64,000 bases of DNA from Acidobacteriota bacterium (GCA_039683095.1 JBDKSB010000012.1:590293-654292); one strand, 5' to 3'; shown: positions 1-8,340, counted from the first letter of the stretch. A program made the numbers and translations. Notes: generated from the sequence alone by a model not told the origin.

Positions 1-755
1 GGACGCTCCTCCGCCACGTCACTTTCCTCGACGTTCTCGACATCCTGCTCATCGGCTTCATGATCTATTACGTCCTCCTGCTCATCCGCGACACCAAGGC
101 CTACCAGGCCGCGGCCGGGCTGGCCCTGATCGGCGCCATCTACCTCCTGACCATGTGGGGCCATCTCGGAGTCTCCAACCGCATCATCCGGTCCTTCGTC
201 AACTACCTTATCATCGGCATCATCGTCCTCTTCCAGGCCGAGATCCGCCGCTTCCTGACGGAGATCGGCTCGCGGACCTTCCGCAAGCCCCTGGCCCTGC
301 GCTCGTTCCAGGAGAAGATCGAGGACCTCTTCCAGGCCATCGACTTCCTGTCCCAGAAGAGGATCGGGGCCCTGATCGCCATCGAGAAGGAGATCTCGCT
401 GTCGACCTACGCCGACCGCGGCGCGGAGGTCGACGCCGTCCTGTCCAAGAACCTGCTGGTCTCGATCTTCTTCCCCCACTCGCCCCTCCACGACGGGGCG
501 GCCATCGTCAAGGGCGACCGGATCGTCGCGGCCGCCTGCCTCCTGCCGCTGCCGGCCGCCCACCGGCTGAGGAGCCCGTTCCAGACCCGGACCCGGCACC
601 TGGCCGCGATCGGACTGTCCGGCGAGACCGACGCCGCGGTCATCGTCATCTCCGAGGAGACGGGGACCGTCTCCCTGGCCATCAAGGGCCAGCTCGAGCG
701 GTTCGACGACAACGACGCCATGCAGAAGCGCCTGCTCGGTTATCTGAGGAACTGA
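1..755 (+). CDS. cdaA: Diadenylate cyclase CdaA (5' end outside window)
   Basis: Makes cyclic di-AMP from two ATP at the inner face of the cytoplasmic membrane. The frame is open from base 3, and codons before the first internal ATG (base 60) encode a typical CdaA membrane segment (VLDILLIGFMIYYVLLLIR), so the true start lies upstream. Hydrophobic helices are followed by the DisA_N domain. The DGA motif is intact (bases 492-500) and SEETG is present. The usual RHR motif reads RHL (bases 594-602). The stop overlaps the next start (TGATG), giving a cdaA-cdaR-glmM operon as in Firmicutes. Family assignment is secure; full activity is uncertain because of the RHL change. Confidence 0.95.
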   Translation, partial: TLLRHVTFLDVLDILLIGFMIYYVLLLIRDTKAYQAAAGLALIGAIYLLTMWGHLGVSNRIIRSFVNYLIIGIIVLFQAEIRRFLTEIGSRTFRKPLALRSFQEKIEDLFQAIDFLSQKRIGALIAIEKEISLSTYADRGAEVDAVLSKNLLVSIFFPHSPLHDGAAIVKGDRIVAAACLLPLPAAHRLRSPFQTRTRHLAAIGLSGETDAAVIVISEETGTVSLAIKGQLERFDDNDAMQKRLLGYLRN

Positions 756-1462
756 TGCGACATCAGATGGCCCGCTCGTTCTTCCGGGATTGGCCGCTGA
801 AGCTCGTCTCGCTCGTCCTGGCCCTCGTCGTCTGGCTATTCCTCGTCCCGTACGAGAAGGTCTCCTCGGAGAAGTCCCTGACCATCCCGCTCGAGACCCG
901 CAACGTCCCCGCGGGCCTGGAGATCGTCGCCCGGCCGCCGGCCACGGTCGACATCACGCTCCGGGCCCCCAATCGCCTGCTCGACGAGATCGGGCCCTCG
1001 GCCCTCGTGGCCCGGCTCGACCTCGACCGGGCCACCGTGCTGCAGCAGGAGTACCCGCTGAAGGCCTCGATGGTCGCCGTGCCGCCGGGCGCGGACGTGG
1101 TCAAGGTCTCGCCCTCCAAGGTGACGATCAAGCTCGAGCGCACGGCCGAAGCGACGCTCGAGGTCCGGGCCACCATCCGCGGCAAGACCGCTCCCGGCTT
1201 CCACGTCGTCGGGCTCGAGGTCGATCCCTCGGGCGTCGCCGTCCAGGGGCCGGAGAGCCGGATCAAGACCGCCGGGGCGGCGGCGACGGCGCCCGTCGAC
1301 ATCTCGGGCCTGTCCGAGTCCACGGTCTTCGACGCCGACATCATCCTGCCCCGGCCCGAGCTCCGGTTCGCGGACGCCCAGACGGACGCCCGGGTCACGG
1401 TCCGCATCGAGCCCGACAAGCCGGCCGCCCGGCCGGGGGCCAGGACAAAGAAGGGACCCTGA
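755..1462 (+). CDS. cdaR: YbbR-domain CdaA regulator (CdaR)
   Basis: Membrane-anchored extracytoplasmic protein of 235 residues that in other bacteria binds and modulates CdaA. One N-terminal membrane helix (about residues 13-31, WPLKLVSLVLALVVWLFLV) is followed by beta-rich YbbR repeats, with phrases such as VPAGLEIVARPPATVDITLRAPN. The ATG at 755 overlaps the cdaA stop and has GAGGA four bases upstream; an in-frame ATG at 767 is an alternative. The C-terminus ends in a short basic tail. The next gene, glmM, follows after four bases. Confidence 0.88.
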   Translation: MRHQMARSFFRDWPLKLVSLVLALVVWLFLVPYEKVSSEKSLTIPLETRNVPAGLEIVARPPATVDITLRAPNRLLDEIGPSALVARLDLDRATVLQQEYPLKASMVAVPPGADVVKVSPSKVTIKLERTAEATLEVRATIRGKTAPGFHVVGLEVDPSGVAVQGPESRIKTAGAAATAPVDISGLSESTVFDADIILPRPELRFADAQTDARVTVRIEPDKPAARPGARTKKGP

Positions 1463-1466
1463 TCCC

Positions 1467-2816
1467 GTGAAAAAGAAGCTCTTCGGGACTGACGGGGTCA
1501 GGGGGATCGCGGGGCGCTTCCCGCTCGACCCGCCGACCATCGCGCGGCTGGGGCAGGCCCTGGTGGAACTGCTCGATGCCAAGGGGCTCGGCGCGGGCAT
1601 CCTCATCGGCCGGGACACCCGGGAATCGGGCCCGTGGATGGAGCGGGCCCTGGCCCGGGGCGTCCGCGCCGCCGGCGGCGAGGCCGTTTCGGCGGGCGTC
1701 ATCCCGACCTCGGCCGTCTCCTACCTGACGAAAACGCACGGCTTCGCGGCCGGCGCGGTCATCTCGGCTTCGCACAATCCCTTCGCGGACAACGGCATCA
1801 AGGTCTTCTCTCCCCTCGGGGTCAAGATCCCGGACGAGTGGGAGCTCGAGATCGAAACGGCCGTCCTCGAAGGCCGCGGCCGGCTCACCGGGCACGAAGC
1901 GGACGTCGATGTGAACGGCAAGCTGGCCGGCGATTACGCCGCCTACCTGGCCGGGCGCGTCCGGCCGGGAGCCGCGGCCGCGGCGGGCCTGAAGGTCGTC
2001 GTCGATTGCGCCAACGGGGCCTCCTTCGTCCTGGCGCCGCGGATCCTCCGGGGCTTGGGCTTCGAGGTCGAGGCCATCAACGCCGCGCCGGACGGCCGGA
2101 ACATCAACGCCGGCTGCGGCTCGCTCCATCCCGAGGCCCTGGCGGCCCGGGTCCGGGAGGAGGGCGCGGCCCTGGGCATCGCCTTCGACGGGGACGCGGA
2201 CCGGGCCGTCTGGGTTGACGGGACCGGCCGCCTGCTCAACGGCGATCACACGCTCTTCGTCCAGGCCCTGCACATGAAGGACGCGGGGCGGCTGCGGACG
2301 AGCGACGTCGTGGCCACGACGATGAGCAACATGGGCCTCGAGCGGGCCCTCGAGGCCCGCGGCCTCGGCCTGGTGCGGACCAAGGTCGGCGACAAGTACG
2401 TCCACGAGGAGATGGTCGCCCGCGGCGCGAACCTCGGCGGGGAGCAGTCCGGCCATACGATCTTCCTCGATGACCTGCCCACGGGGGACGGGATCCTGAC
2501 CTCGCTGCGCATGCTCGAGGTCCTGGCCGGGCGCGGCGGACCGATGGCCGCGCTCGTCGAGGGCCTGGAGGAGTACCCGCAGACGCTGGTCAACGTCAGG
2601 GTCCGGCGGAAGCCCGACTTCGCGGAGCTGCCGGAGGTCCTGGCCGCGGTCGAGGTCGTCCGCCGGCACGTCGGCCGCGACGGCCGCATCGACCTGCGCT
2701 ACTCGGGGACCGAGCCGCTGGCCCGGATCATGGTCGAGGCCCGCGACCGGGCCACGGTCGAGTCCTGCGCCACGCTGGTCGCCGAGGCGGTCCGCAAGCA
2801 CATCGGGGAGGAATGA
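1467..2816 (+). CDS. glmM: Phosphoglucosamine mutase
   Basis: Interconverts glucosamine-6-phosphate and glucosamine-1-phosphate for UDP-GlcNAc synthesis in the cytoplasm. It has 449 residues, normal for the family, and starts at GTG. Visible signatures are KLFGTDGVRG at the N-terminus, the phosphoserine loop ISASHNP with catalytic Ser102, the magnesium loop DGDADR near residue 241, GGEQSGH, and the C-terminal phosphate-binding RYSGTEPL. In Gram-positives GlmM binds CdaA and lowers its activity, so co-transcription with cdaA-cdaR links wall precursor synthesis to c-di-AMP. Confidence 0.97.
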   Translation: MKKKLFGTDGVRGIAGRFPLDPPTIARLGQALVELLDAKGLGAGILIGRDTRESGPWMERALARGVRAAGGEAVSAGVIPTSAVSYLTKTHGFAAGAVISASHNPFADNGIKVFSPLGVKIPDEWELEIETAVLEGRGRLTGHEADVDVNGKLAGDYAAYLAGRVRPGAAAAAGLKVVVDCANGASFVLAPRILRGLGFEVEAINAAPDGRNINAGCGSLHPEALAARVREEGAALGIAFDGDADRAVWVDGTGRLLNGDHTLFVQALHMKDAGRLRTSDVVATTMSNMGLERALEARGLGLVRTKVGDKYVHEEMVARGANLGGEQSGHTIFLDDLPTGDGILTSLRMLEVLAGRGGPMAALVEGLEEYPQTLVNVRVRRKPDFAELPEVLAAVEVVRRHVGRDGRIDLRYSGTEPLARIMVEARDRATVESCATLVAEAVRKHIGEE

Positions 2817-2817
2817 C

Positions 2818-3528
2818 ATGAGACTCGCAGTCAACATCGACCACTTCGCGACGCTGCGGGAGGCCCGCCGGGCCGCCGAGCCCGAGCCGGCGCTGGCCGC
2901 ACTGCTGGCCGAGCAGGCCGGGGCCCACGGCATCGTCTGCCACATCCGTCATGACCGGCGGCACATCAAGGAGCGGGACCTGCGGGTGCTCCGCGAGGTC
3001 GTCAAGACCAGGCTCAACGTCGAGATGGCCGCGACGGAAGAGATGAAAGCCGTCGCCCTCGACGTCCGGCCCGACGTCGTCTCGCTCGTGCCGGAGCGGC
3101 CGGAGGAGCTGACGACCGAGGGCGGCCTGAAGGTCGTCGCCAACCGGAAGGCCCTCGGGCCCCACGTCGAGGCGCTGCGGAAGGCGGGCATCCGGACGAG
3201 CATCTTCATCGACACGTCGCTCGACGAGATCAAGGCGGCCCGGGAGATCGGCGCCGACCTCGTCGAGATCAATACCGGCAAGTACGCCGACCTGAAGGAA
3301 GGGCCGGAACGGGACCGGGCGCTCGCGGCCGTCCGGGAGGCAGCGGCCTACGGACAAGGGATCGGCCTCGAGGTCCACGGCGGGCACGGCCTCGACTACC
3401 GGAACGTCGGGCCCATCGTCGCCCTGCCCGAGATCGCCGAGCTCAGCATCGGCTTCGCTATCGTGGCCCGGGCGGCCGTGGTCGGCATCGAGCGGGCCGT
3501 GCTCGATATGCTGGCGTTGTTGGGATAA
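2818..3528 (+). CDS. pdxJ: Pyridoxine 5'-phosphate synthase
   Basis: Condenses 1-deoxyxylulose 5-phosphate with 3-amino-2-oxopropyl phosphate in DXP-dependent vitamin B6 synthesis. At 236 residues it is close to the usual 240. NIDHFATLREAR opens the barrel. His45 (in CHIRHDRRH), Glu72 (in NVEMA) and the late His (GGHGLDYRNV), known as active-site residues in E. coli PdxJ, are all matched. Two usual residues differ: HLREDRRH reads HIRHDRRH, and IGHAI near the C-terminus reads IGFAI. It starts two bases after the glmM stop, so it is the last gene of that operon. Confidence 0.95.
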   Translation: MRLAVNIDHFATLREARRAAEPEPALAALLAEQAGAHGIVCHIRHDRRHIKERDLRVLREVVKTRLNVEMAATEEMKAVALDVRPDVVSLVPERPEELTTEGGLKVVANRKALGPHVEALRKAGIRTSIFIDTSLDEIKAAREIGADLVEINTGKYADLKEGPERDRALAAVREAAAYGQGIGLEVHGGHGLDYRNVGPIVALPEIAELSIGFAIVARAAVVGIERAVLDMLALLG

Positions 3529-3529
3529 A

Positions 3530-3680
3530 TCGGGGACACGATACCATGTCCCTCATTTAGTGAGAAGCGCCGATAGCGCCGGACGAAAGGGGGACATGGA
3601 ATCATGTCCCCCTTTCGATTGGGCACGATGTGACGTGCCTCAGGGCTGTAAGGAAAGAGGGACATGGCATCGTGTCGCCG
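3530..3680. repeat. Cluster of REP-like palindromes
   Basis: Three related hairpins lie in the pdxJ-hydrolase gap. They are at 3532-3552 (GGGGACACG then ATAC then CATGTCCC), 3584-3617 (a perfect 15-bp inverted repeat around GAAT, core GGGGGACATG) and about 3657-3679 (GAGGGACATG then GCAT then CGTGTCGCC). A fourth small hairpin, GGCACG/CGTGCC, sits at 3622-3639. Shared GGGACA(T/C)G arms and tetraloop-size spacers suggest copies of one mobile palindrome family, such as REPs spread by RAYT-type Y1 transposases. No transposase lies nearby. The 3' hairpins could also end pdxJ transcription. Confidence 0.75.
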
Positions 3681-3703
3681 ATTTTCTTGTTTTGGGGGAT
3701 GAC

Positions 3704-4930
3704 ATGGACATCCGCATCAACATCGAACGCCTTAAGCGCGACCTCGAGGAGCTCGGCCGCATCGGCCGGGACGACCGCGGCGGGATCACCCGGCCGTCGT
3801 TCAGCGCGGCCGACCTCGAGGCCCGGGCCTGGCTTCGGAAAAAGATCGAGGAGGCCGGCCTCGGCTATCGCCAGGACGGCGCCGGCAACCAGTTCGGCCG
3901 CCTCGAATGCGGCGGGAAGACCGTCATGGCCGGCTCGCACATCGACACGGTGCCGAGCGGCGGCATGTTCGACGGCGCGGCCGGCGTGCTGGCGGCCCTC
4001 GAGGCGGCCCGGCGCATCATCGAGGAGAAGGCCGCGCTGGCCAGATCGCTCGAGGTGGCGTCCTTCACCGACGAGGAAGGCAACCTGGTCGGGGATTTCC
4101 TGGGCAGCCGGGCCTTCATGGGCCTCCTCGACGAGAACGAGGTCCGGGGCGGCCGGACGTCCTTCGGCCTGCCCTTTGCCGAGGTCCTGAAGAAGGCCGG
4201 CTTCACGGCCGAGGGCATCCTCGGCGCCCATCGGGACAGGCCGGAGCTCGAGGCCTACCTCGAGCTGCACATCGAGCAGGGGCCCGTCCTCGAGGACGAA
4301 GGGGTGCCGATCGGGATCGTCGAGCGGATCGCCGGCAAGCACTACCGGCGATGCGCCTACGTCGGCGAATCGGGCCACGCCGGGACGACGCCGCTCGAGC
4401 TGCGTCACGACGCCTTCCTCGGGCTGGCCGATCTCGCCCTCCGGGCGACCCAGCTGGTGGCCACGCGATATTACGGCAGCGTGCTGACGGTCGGCCGGGC
4501 GGTCCTTCATCCCGGCCTGTTCAGCGTCATCCCCGGCCGGGCCGACTTCACGCTCGAATTCCGCAGCGCCTCGCCCGAGACCCTGGCCGCGATCGAACGG
4601 GACGTTTTCGCCCTGGCCGAGGACATCGCCGCGACCCGTGGGCTGACCTTCCTCTCCAAGATCGTCGACCGGACGGCCCCCGTCGCGGTCGCCCCCCGGA
4701 TCGCCGCCGCGATCGAGGCGGAGTGCCGGTCGCTCGGCTACCCGTCGATGCGGGTAACGAGCGGCGCCGGCCACGACGCCCAGATCATCGCTTCCGGATG
4801 CGACGCCGGGATGATCTTCATCCCCTCGCCCGACGGCGCCAGCCACACGCCGGAGGAGCGGGTCGACTGGGGCGACCTGGAGAAGGGCGCCAACCTGCTC
4901 CTGGCGGCGATCCTGCGGCTCGCGCGGTGA
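3704..4930 (+). CDS. M20-family Zn amidohydrolase (allantoate amidohydrolase / N-carbamoyl-amino-acid hydrolase type)
   Basis: Cytoplasmic dimetal hydrolase of 408 residues that cleaves C-N bonds of ureido or carbamoyl compounds. Metal ligands are visible in order: GSHIDTVPSGGMFDGAAG (His and Asp), FTDEEGN (Glu pair), LELHIEQGP (His) and SGAGHDAQ (His). GESGHAGTTP marks the dimerisation domain. I chose the ATG at 3704, with GGGGGA four bases before it and where homology begins; upstream in-frame codons run through the palindromes. The substrate cannot be read from sequence: allantoate, N-carbamoyl-amino acids and beta-ureidopropionate are all possible. Confidence 0.9.
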   Translation: MDIRINIERLKRDLEELGRIGRDDRGGITRPSFSAADLEARAWLRKKIEEAGLGYRQDGAGNQFGRLECGGKTVMAGSHIDTVPSGGMFDGAAGVLAALEAARRIIEEKAALARSLEVASFTDEEGNLVGDFLGSRAFMGLLDENEVRGGRTSFGLPFAEVLKKAGFTAEGILGAHRDRPELEAYLELHIEQGPVLEDEGVPIGIVERIAGKHYRRCAYVGESGHAGTTPLELRHDAFLGLADLALRATQLVATRYYGSVLTVGRAVLHPGLFSVIPGRADFTLEFRSASPETLAAIERDVFALAEDIAATRGLTFLSKIVDRTAPVAVAPRIAAAIEAECRSLGYPSMRVTSGAGHDAQIIASGCDAGMIFIPSPDGASHTPEERVDWGDLEKGANLLLAAILRLAR

Positions 4931-4940
4931 TCAGAAGCGG

Positions 4941-5180
4941 ATGATCCCGGCCTTCTCGAGGGCCCGGCCCAAGCGGACCATCGTCTTCGCCCTCTGGGAC
5001 GGCGAGGAAGAGGGCCTGTGGAGGTCCGCCTATTACGGCCGGAAGCCCGTCTTCCCGATGGAGAAGACCATCGCCAACATCAACCTCGACATGGTCGGCA
5101 ACGGCGACGTCGGCGACATGGCCTCGCTCGGGGCGGATTTCCTGTGGCTCCTCCGCCAGCTCAAGCCGGCCGCGTTCTAG
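4941..5180 (+). pseudogene. Fragment of an M28 aminopeptidase
   Basis: This 79-codon stretch keeps a middle piece of the M28 fold: RPKRTIVFALWDGEEEGLWRSAYY (the catalytic and metal Glu pair), then IANINLDMVGNGD (metal Asp). The N-terminal part with the first His and Asp ligands and the C-terminal His are absent. It stops right after the piece, four bases into the convergent cytochrome gene. It cannot be a working peptidase and is best read as the scar of a deleted gene. Intact M28 genes occur at 18021 and 20554. Confidence 0.75.
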
Positions 5181-6358
5181 CGGATGCCGTCGCCGTAGAT
5201 GACGATCGTCCGGTCTCCGATGAGCGGCCAGCCGTTCTTCCAGTCGTACTCCTCGGTGCCCGCGGGCATGGGGTTGACCCTGATGACGCAGGCGCCGCGG
5301 ACGCAGGCGCCCGCGTTGTGGTCCATCATGGGCCCGAAATCCCAGCCGTCGCCGTAAGTCTTGTCCTTCTGCGACCGGTCGGGCCGGCCCGGCTGCCGCT
5401 GGGGCCTGATCAGCCGGTACGGGCCTTCGCCCGCGAGCCGGCCGCTGCCCTTCTCGTAGGTCGAGGGATCGAGGGGCCGGCCGTTCCGCTCGAAGGCCAG
5501 CATCAGCCAGGGCTGGCCGTGGATCTTCCGCCCGTCCCGGACCCCGTCCGGCAGCTCCGGAGGATACTTGACGAAGGCCGCCCCTGCGCCTTGGAGCGAG
5601 CCCGGGCCGGCGCAGAAGCGGCCGCGAGGGAAGGGCTCCCGGATGTCCTCGAGGCTGTAATCGACGCTGTAGCCGTCCGGGGCGAAGACGGTGATGCCGG
5701 TGACGCCGGTCAGGAAGACCTTGGCGGCCGAGAGCAGGTCGATGATCCGGACGCCCGTGAAGGTCACGTAATCGTCGGTGGGCTCCTTGGTCGTGTTCAT
5801 CAGCAGGAACTCGCTGTGCCGGGGGAGCTTGTGGATCTCGTCCCAGCCGAAAACGATCGTCCCGGCCTGGGGCAGGCCGGGCCGGCTGGCGGCGTCGCCG
5901 GGAAGGCGCAGGTCGGCGATCTCGGCGCCGTTGGGCGAGCCGTCGCCGTCGGAGTCCTGGCCGGCGATGGCCGCGAACGCGCCCGGGTTACGGCCCGCCT
6001 TCTCGTAGGCCGCCCCGTACGCGTTGAGGGTGTCGGCTGCCGTCCCGGGGACGCCGGTCCGGTACCGCGGATTCGGGTAGACGAGGAGATGGCAGTAGCT
6101 GCAGGGGCTGTACTCCCGCTCCGTGTCGGTCCCCTTGATGCCGCCCCTGTGACAGGTCTGGCAATCGTCCAGGCGCGTCCCGGCCGCCGCGGGATACCGC
6201 GTGATGAAGCCCTGCATGTCGGCGTCTTTCTCGTGGCCGGCGTAGGCCCGCGATCTCACGGCCTCCTGGCCGCCGCCGGCGCCGAGGAGCCAGACGGCCG
6301 ATCCCGCGACCGCCGCCGTCAATACCATGATCCCGATCGATCTGGCGCTGATGCTCAT
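5177..6358 (-). CDS. Exported diheme cytochrome with sulfite-oxidase-like C-terminal domain
   Basis: Predicted periplasmic redox protein of 393 residues. An N-terminal hydrophobic segment (8-26) precedes two c-type heme sites, CQTCH (66-70) and CSYCH (86-90). A calcium-binding-like loop follows (DSDGDGSPNGAE). From about residue 190, phrases such as VTFTGVRIIDLLSAA, ITVFAPDGYSVDYSLEDI, LMLAFERNGRPL and GEGPYRLIRP resemble the sulfite-oxidase / molybdopterin-binding fold. I cannot identify a cofactor-ligating cysteine, so this domain may be non-enzymatic. GGAGG precedes the chosen ATG at 6358. The Moco/tungsten operon 2 kb away makes a link plausible but unproven. Confidence 0.7.
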   Translation of the reverse strand: MSISARSIGIMVLTAAVAGSAVWLLGAGGGQEAVRSRAYAGHEKDADMQGFITRYPAAAGTRLDDCQTCHRGGIKGTDTEREYSPCSYCHLLVYPNPRYRTGVPGTAADTLNAYGAAYEKAGRNPGAFAAIAGQDSDGDGSPNGAEIADLRLPGDAASRPGLPQAGTIVFGWDEIHKLPRHSEFLLMNTTKEPTDDYVTFTGVRIIDLLSAAKVFLTGVTGITVFAPDGYSVDYSLEDIREPFPRGRFCAGPGSLQGAGAAFVKYPPELPDGVRDGRKIHGQPWLMLAFERNGRPLDPSTYEKGSGRLAGEGPYRLIRPQRQPGRPDRSQKDKTYGDGWDFGPMMDHNAGACVRGACVIRVNPMPAGTEEYDWKNGWPLIGDRTIVIYGDGIR

Positions 6359-6488
6359 GTGTCCTCCGGAAAGGGCAATCTTAGCCGAACCGGCCGCCGC
6401 GGGCAATAGCGGGAGGAGATCGGGCCGGCCTGGCCGCGCCGGCCATATCCGGCAACGGCGCCGTTGTGGTAAAATATTGTGAGGGAGC

Positions 6489-7343
6489 ATGAAATCCCCC
6501 ATGAGCCAGAGATCCCGAGCCGTTCCCGTCCGGTTCGCGCTTCTCTTCGGCCTGGCGGCCATCGCGGCCGCCGCCGGGGCAGGCGCCGTCCCGGCCGTCT
6601 CGAGCTCGCGGGCCGCGGCGCCTCTGTCCCTGGACGGCAGGATGGACGAATGGACGGCGGCCGACCGTTTCGTCGACGCCAAGTCCGGAATCGAGGCGGC
6701 TTTCCAGAACGACGGCCGCGATCTCTACATCCTGCTGGTCGCCCGGACCCCCGAGGCCATGAGGGCCATCGAGGCCACGGGCTTGACCATCCTCGGCCGC
6801 CCGGCCGGCGGCCGGAAGCCGGCCAGGGGGGTCCGCCTCCAGACCCGGCAGATCACGCCCGACGGCCTCATCTTCTGGCGCGAGAGCCAGGGCGCGGTCA
6901 TGACCGAGGCCGAGAAGGCCGAGCTGCGCAGGACCCCCCGGCACCCCGTCCATGTGGCCTTCGCCGTCGAGGCCAAGGGCAGCTCGTACGGGCCGCTTCG
7001 CCGCCAGCCGGGGACAAATCCCCCGGATTTCGCCTCGTCCGGGGACGGCGCGATCTACGAGTACCGCGTGCCCCTGGCCTCGCCCGCTCTCGTGCCCGGG
7101 GCCATCGACGGCAAGCCCGGCGCGGCGGTCCGCGTGACGCTCGAGTGGGGCGGCCGGATCGAAACCAACCTGTCCACCCGGTCCAGCCGGGAATCCCCCG
7201 ATTCCAGAAGCGGCTACATGTCCGGCACCGGGCGCACGTGGGGCCAGGAGTTCCTGGATTCCTTCGACTCGATGTCCCGCCCCTCCGAGACGACGAAGAA
7301 GTACAAGCTCGACATCGACGTTCGGCTGGCGGACGCCCGGTAG
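6489..7343 (+). CDS. Secreted CBM9-like / DOMON-like domain protein
   Basis: 284 residues with an Ala-rich signal peptide (about 1-40), then LSLDGRMDEWTAADRF, the usual opening of CBM9-type sandwiches found in surface proteins and heme-binding cytochromes. The remainder is beta-rich with no catalytic motif I recognise. It is divergent from the diheme cytochrome with 130 bases between them and abuts the downstream dus gene (TAG then ATG). An alternative start is the ATG at 6501, which has a better-spaced GAGGGAG. The true ligand is unknown. Confidence 0.6.
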   Translation: MKSPMSQRSRAVPVRFALLFGLAAIAAAAGAGAVPAVSSSRAAAPLSLDGRMDEWTAADRFVDAKSGIEAAFQNDGRDLYILLVARTPEAMRAIEATGLTILGRPAGGRKPARGVRLQTRQITPDGLIFWRESQGAVMTEAEKAELRRTPRHPVHVAFAVEAKGSSYGPLRRQPGTNPPDFASSGDGAIYEYRVPLASPALVPGAIDGKPGAAVRVTLEWGGRIETNLSTRSSRESPDSRSGYMSGTGRTWGQEFLDSFDSMSRPSETTKKYKLDIDVRLADAR

Positions 7344-8324
7344 ATGCCCCTCCGGATCGGAGCGGTCCCTGTCGATTTCGAGGTCGGCCTCGGCGCCTTG
7401 GCCGGCTACAGCGACCTGCCCTACCGGCTGATCTGCCGCTCCCTCGGCGCGCCCTACTGCCTGACCGAGGCCATGCTCGATCGGCAAGTCCTGCTCGAAG
7501 GCAAGATGCGCAAGCGCCTGGTCCGGCTCGACCCGGCCGACCACCCCGTCGCCGGCCAGATCATGGGCGTCGAGCCGGAGACCATGGCCGAGGCCGCCGC
7601 CGCCCTCGACCGGATGGGCTTCGACATCGTCGATCTCAACTTCGCCTGCCCCGTCCGCAAGGTCGTGGCCCACAAGCGCGGCGGGGCGCTCATGAATGAT
7701 CCCGGCCGGGCCCTGGCGACGGTCCGGGCCGTCATTGCGGCGGTGCCGGGCCGCCCCGTGACGCTCAAGCTGCGCAGCTCGTTCCGCAGCGCCGACGCCT
7801 CCCGCGAGGCCTTCTGGACGATCGCCCGCGGCGCTTTCGAGGCGGGCGCGGCGGCCATCGCCGTCCACGCCCGGAGCGTCGAGCAGAAATACACCGGCCG
7901 CGCCGACTGGGGCTTCCTGGCCGAGGTCAAGCGCGCCTTCCCGGACCGGATCGTCCTCGGCTCGGGCGACGTGACCTCCCCGGCGGAGGCCCTTCGCCTG
8001 ATCGCCGAGACGGGCATCGACGGCGTCCTGGCCGCCCGCGGGGCCATAGGCAACCCCTGGTTCTTCGCCCAGGCCCGAGATCTGGCCGCCGGACGGGAGG
8101 CCCGGCGCCCGGCCCTCGCCGAGCAGCGCGAGGTGATCTACCGGCACTACCGGCTCGCCTGCGAGGCCTACGACCCGCAGCGCGGCCTCAAGATCCTGCG
8201 CCACTTCAGCCTCCAGTACGCCAAGATGCACCCCCGCCGGACCGAGCTCCGCAACGCCCTGGTCCCGGCGCGGACCGAGGCCCACTGGCGGGCCGTCATC
8301 GACGCGTTCTACCGCGGCGGCTGA
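7344..8324 (+). CDS. dus: tRNA-dihydrouridine synthase
   Basis: FMN enzyme of 326 residues that reduces specific uridines in tRNA. A TIM barrel begins with a variant LGALAGYSDLPYR (usually APMAGVTD). The catalytic loop DLNFACPVRKVVAHKRGGALM contains the conserved Cys. KLRSSF, IAVHARSVEQKYTGRADW (the HGRT region) and GVLAARGAIGNPWFF (FMN phosphate site) follow. It starts directly after the stop of the preceding gene, so the two are probably co-transcribed. The subtype is closest to DusB by motif, but I cannot assign a target position. Confidence 0.88.
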   Translation: MPLRIGAVPVDFEVGLGALAGYSDLPYRLICRSLGAPYCLTEAMLDRQVLLEGKMRKRLVRLDPADHPVAGQIMGVEPETMAEAAAALDRMGFDIVDLNFACPVRKVVAHKRGGALMNDPGRALATVRAVIAAVPGRPVTLKLRSSFRSADASREAFWTIARGAFEAGAAAIAVHARSVEQKYTGRADWGFLAEVKRAFPDRIVLGSGDVTSPAEALRLIAETGIDGVLAARGAIGNPWFFAQARDLAAGREARRPALAEQREVIYRHYRLACEAYDPQRGLKILRHFSLQYAKMHPRRTELRNALVPARTEAHWRAVIDAFYRGG

Positions 8325-8340
8325 TCGCCCCCCTGGCTTC

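Noticed and set aside
1395-2945. 516-codon minus-strand open frame over glmM
   Set aside because: Arg/Gly/Asp/Pro-rich antisense shadow of glmM with no ribosome site or family match.
3560-3703. Longer N-terminus for the M20 hydrolase from 3560
   Set aside because: Those codons run through the palindromes and show no homology; ATG 3704 has a ribosome site.
5018-6409. Plus-strand frame across the cytochrome gene
   Set aside because: The minus frame has CxxCH heme sites and a signal sequence with GGAGG; the plus product is compositionally shadow-like.
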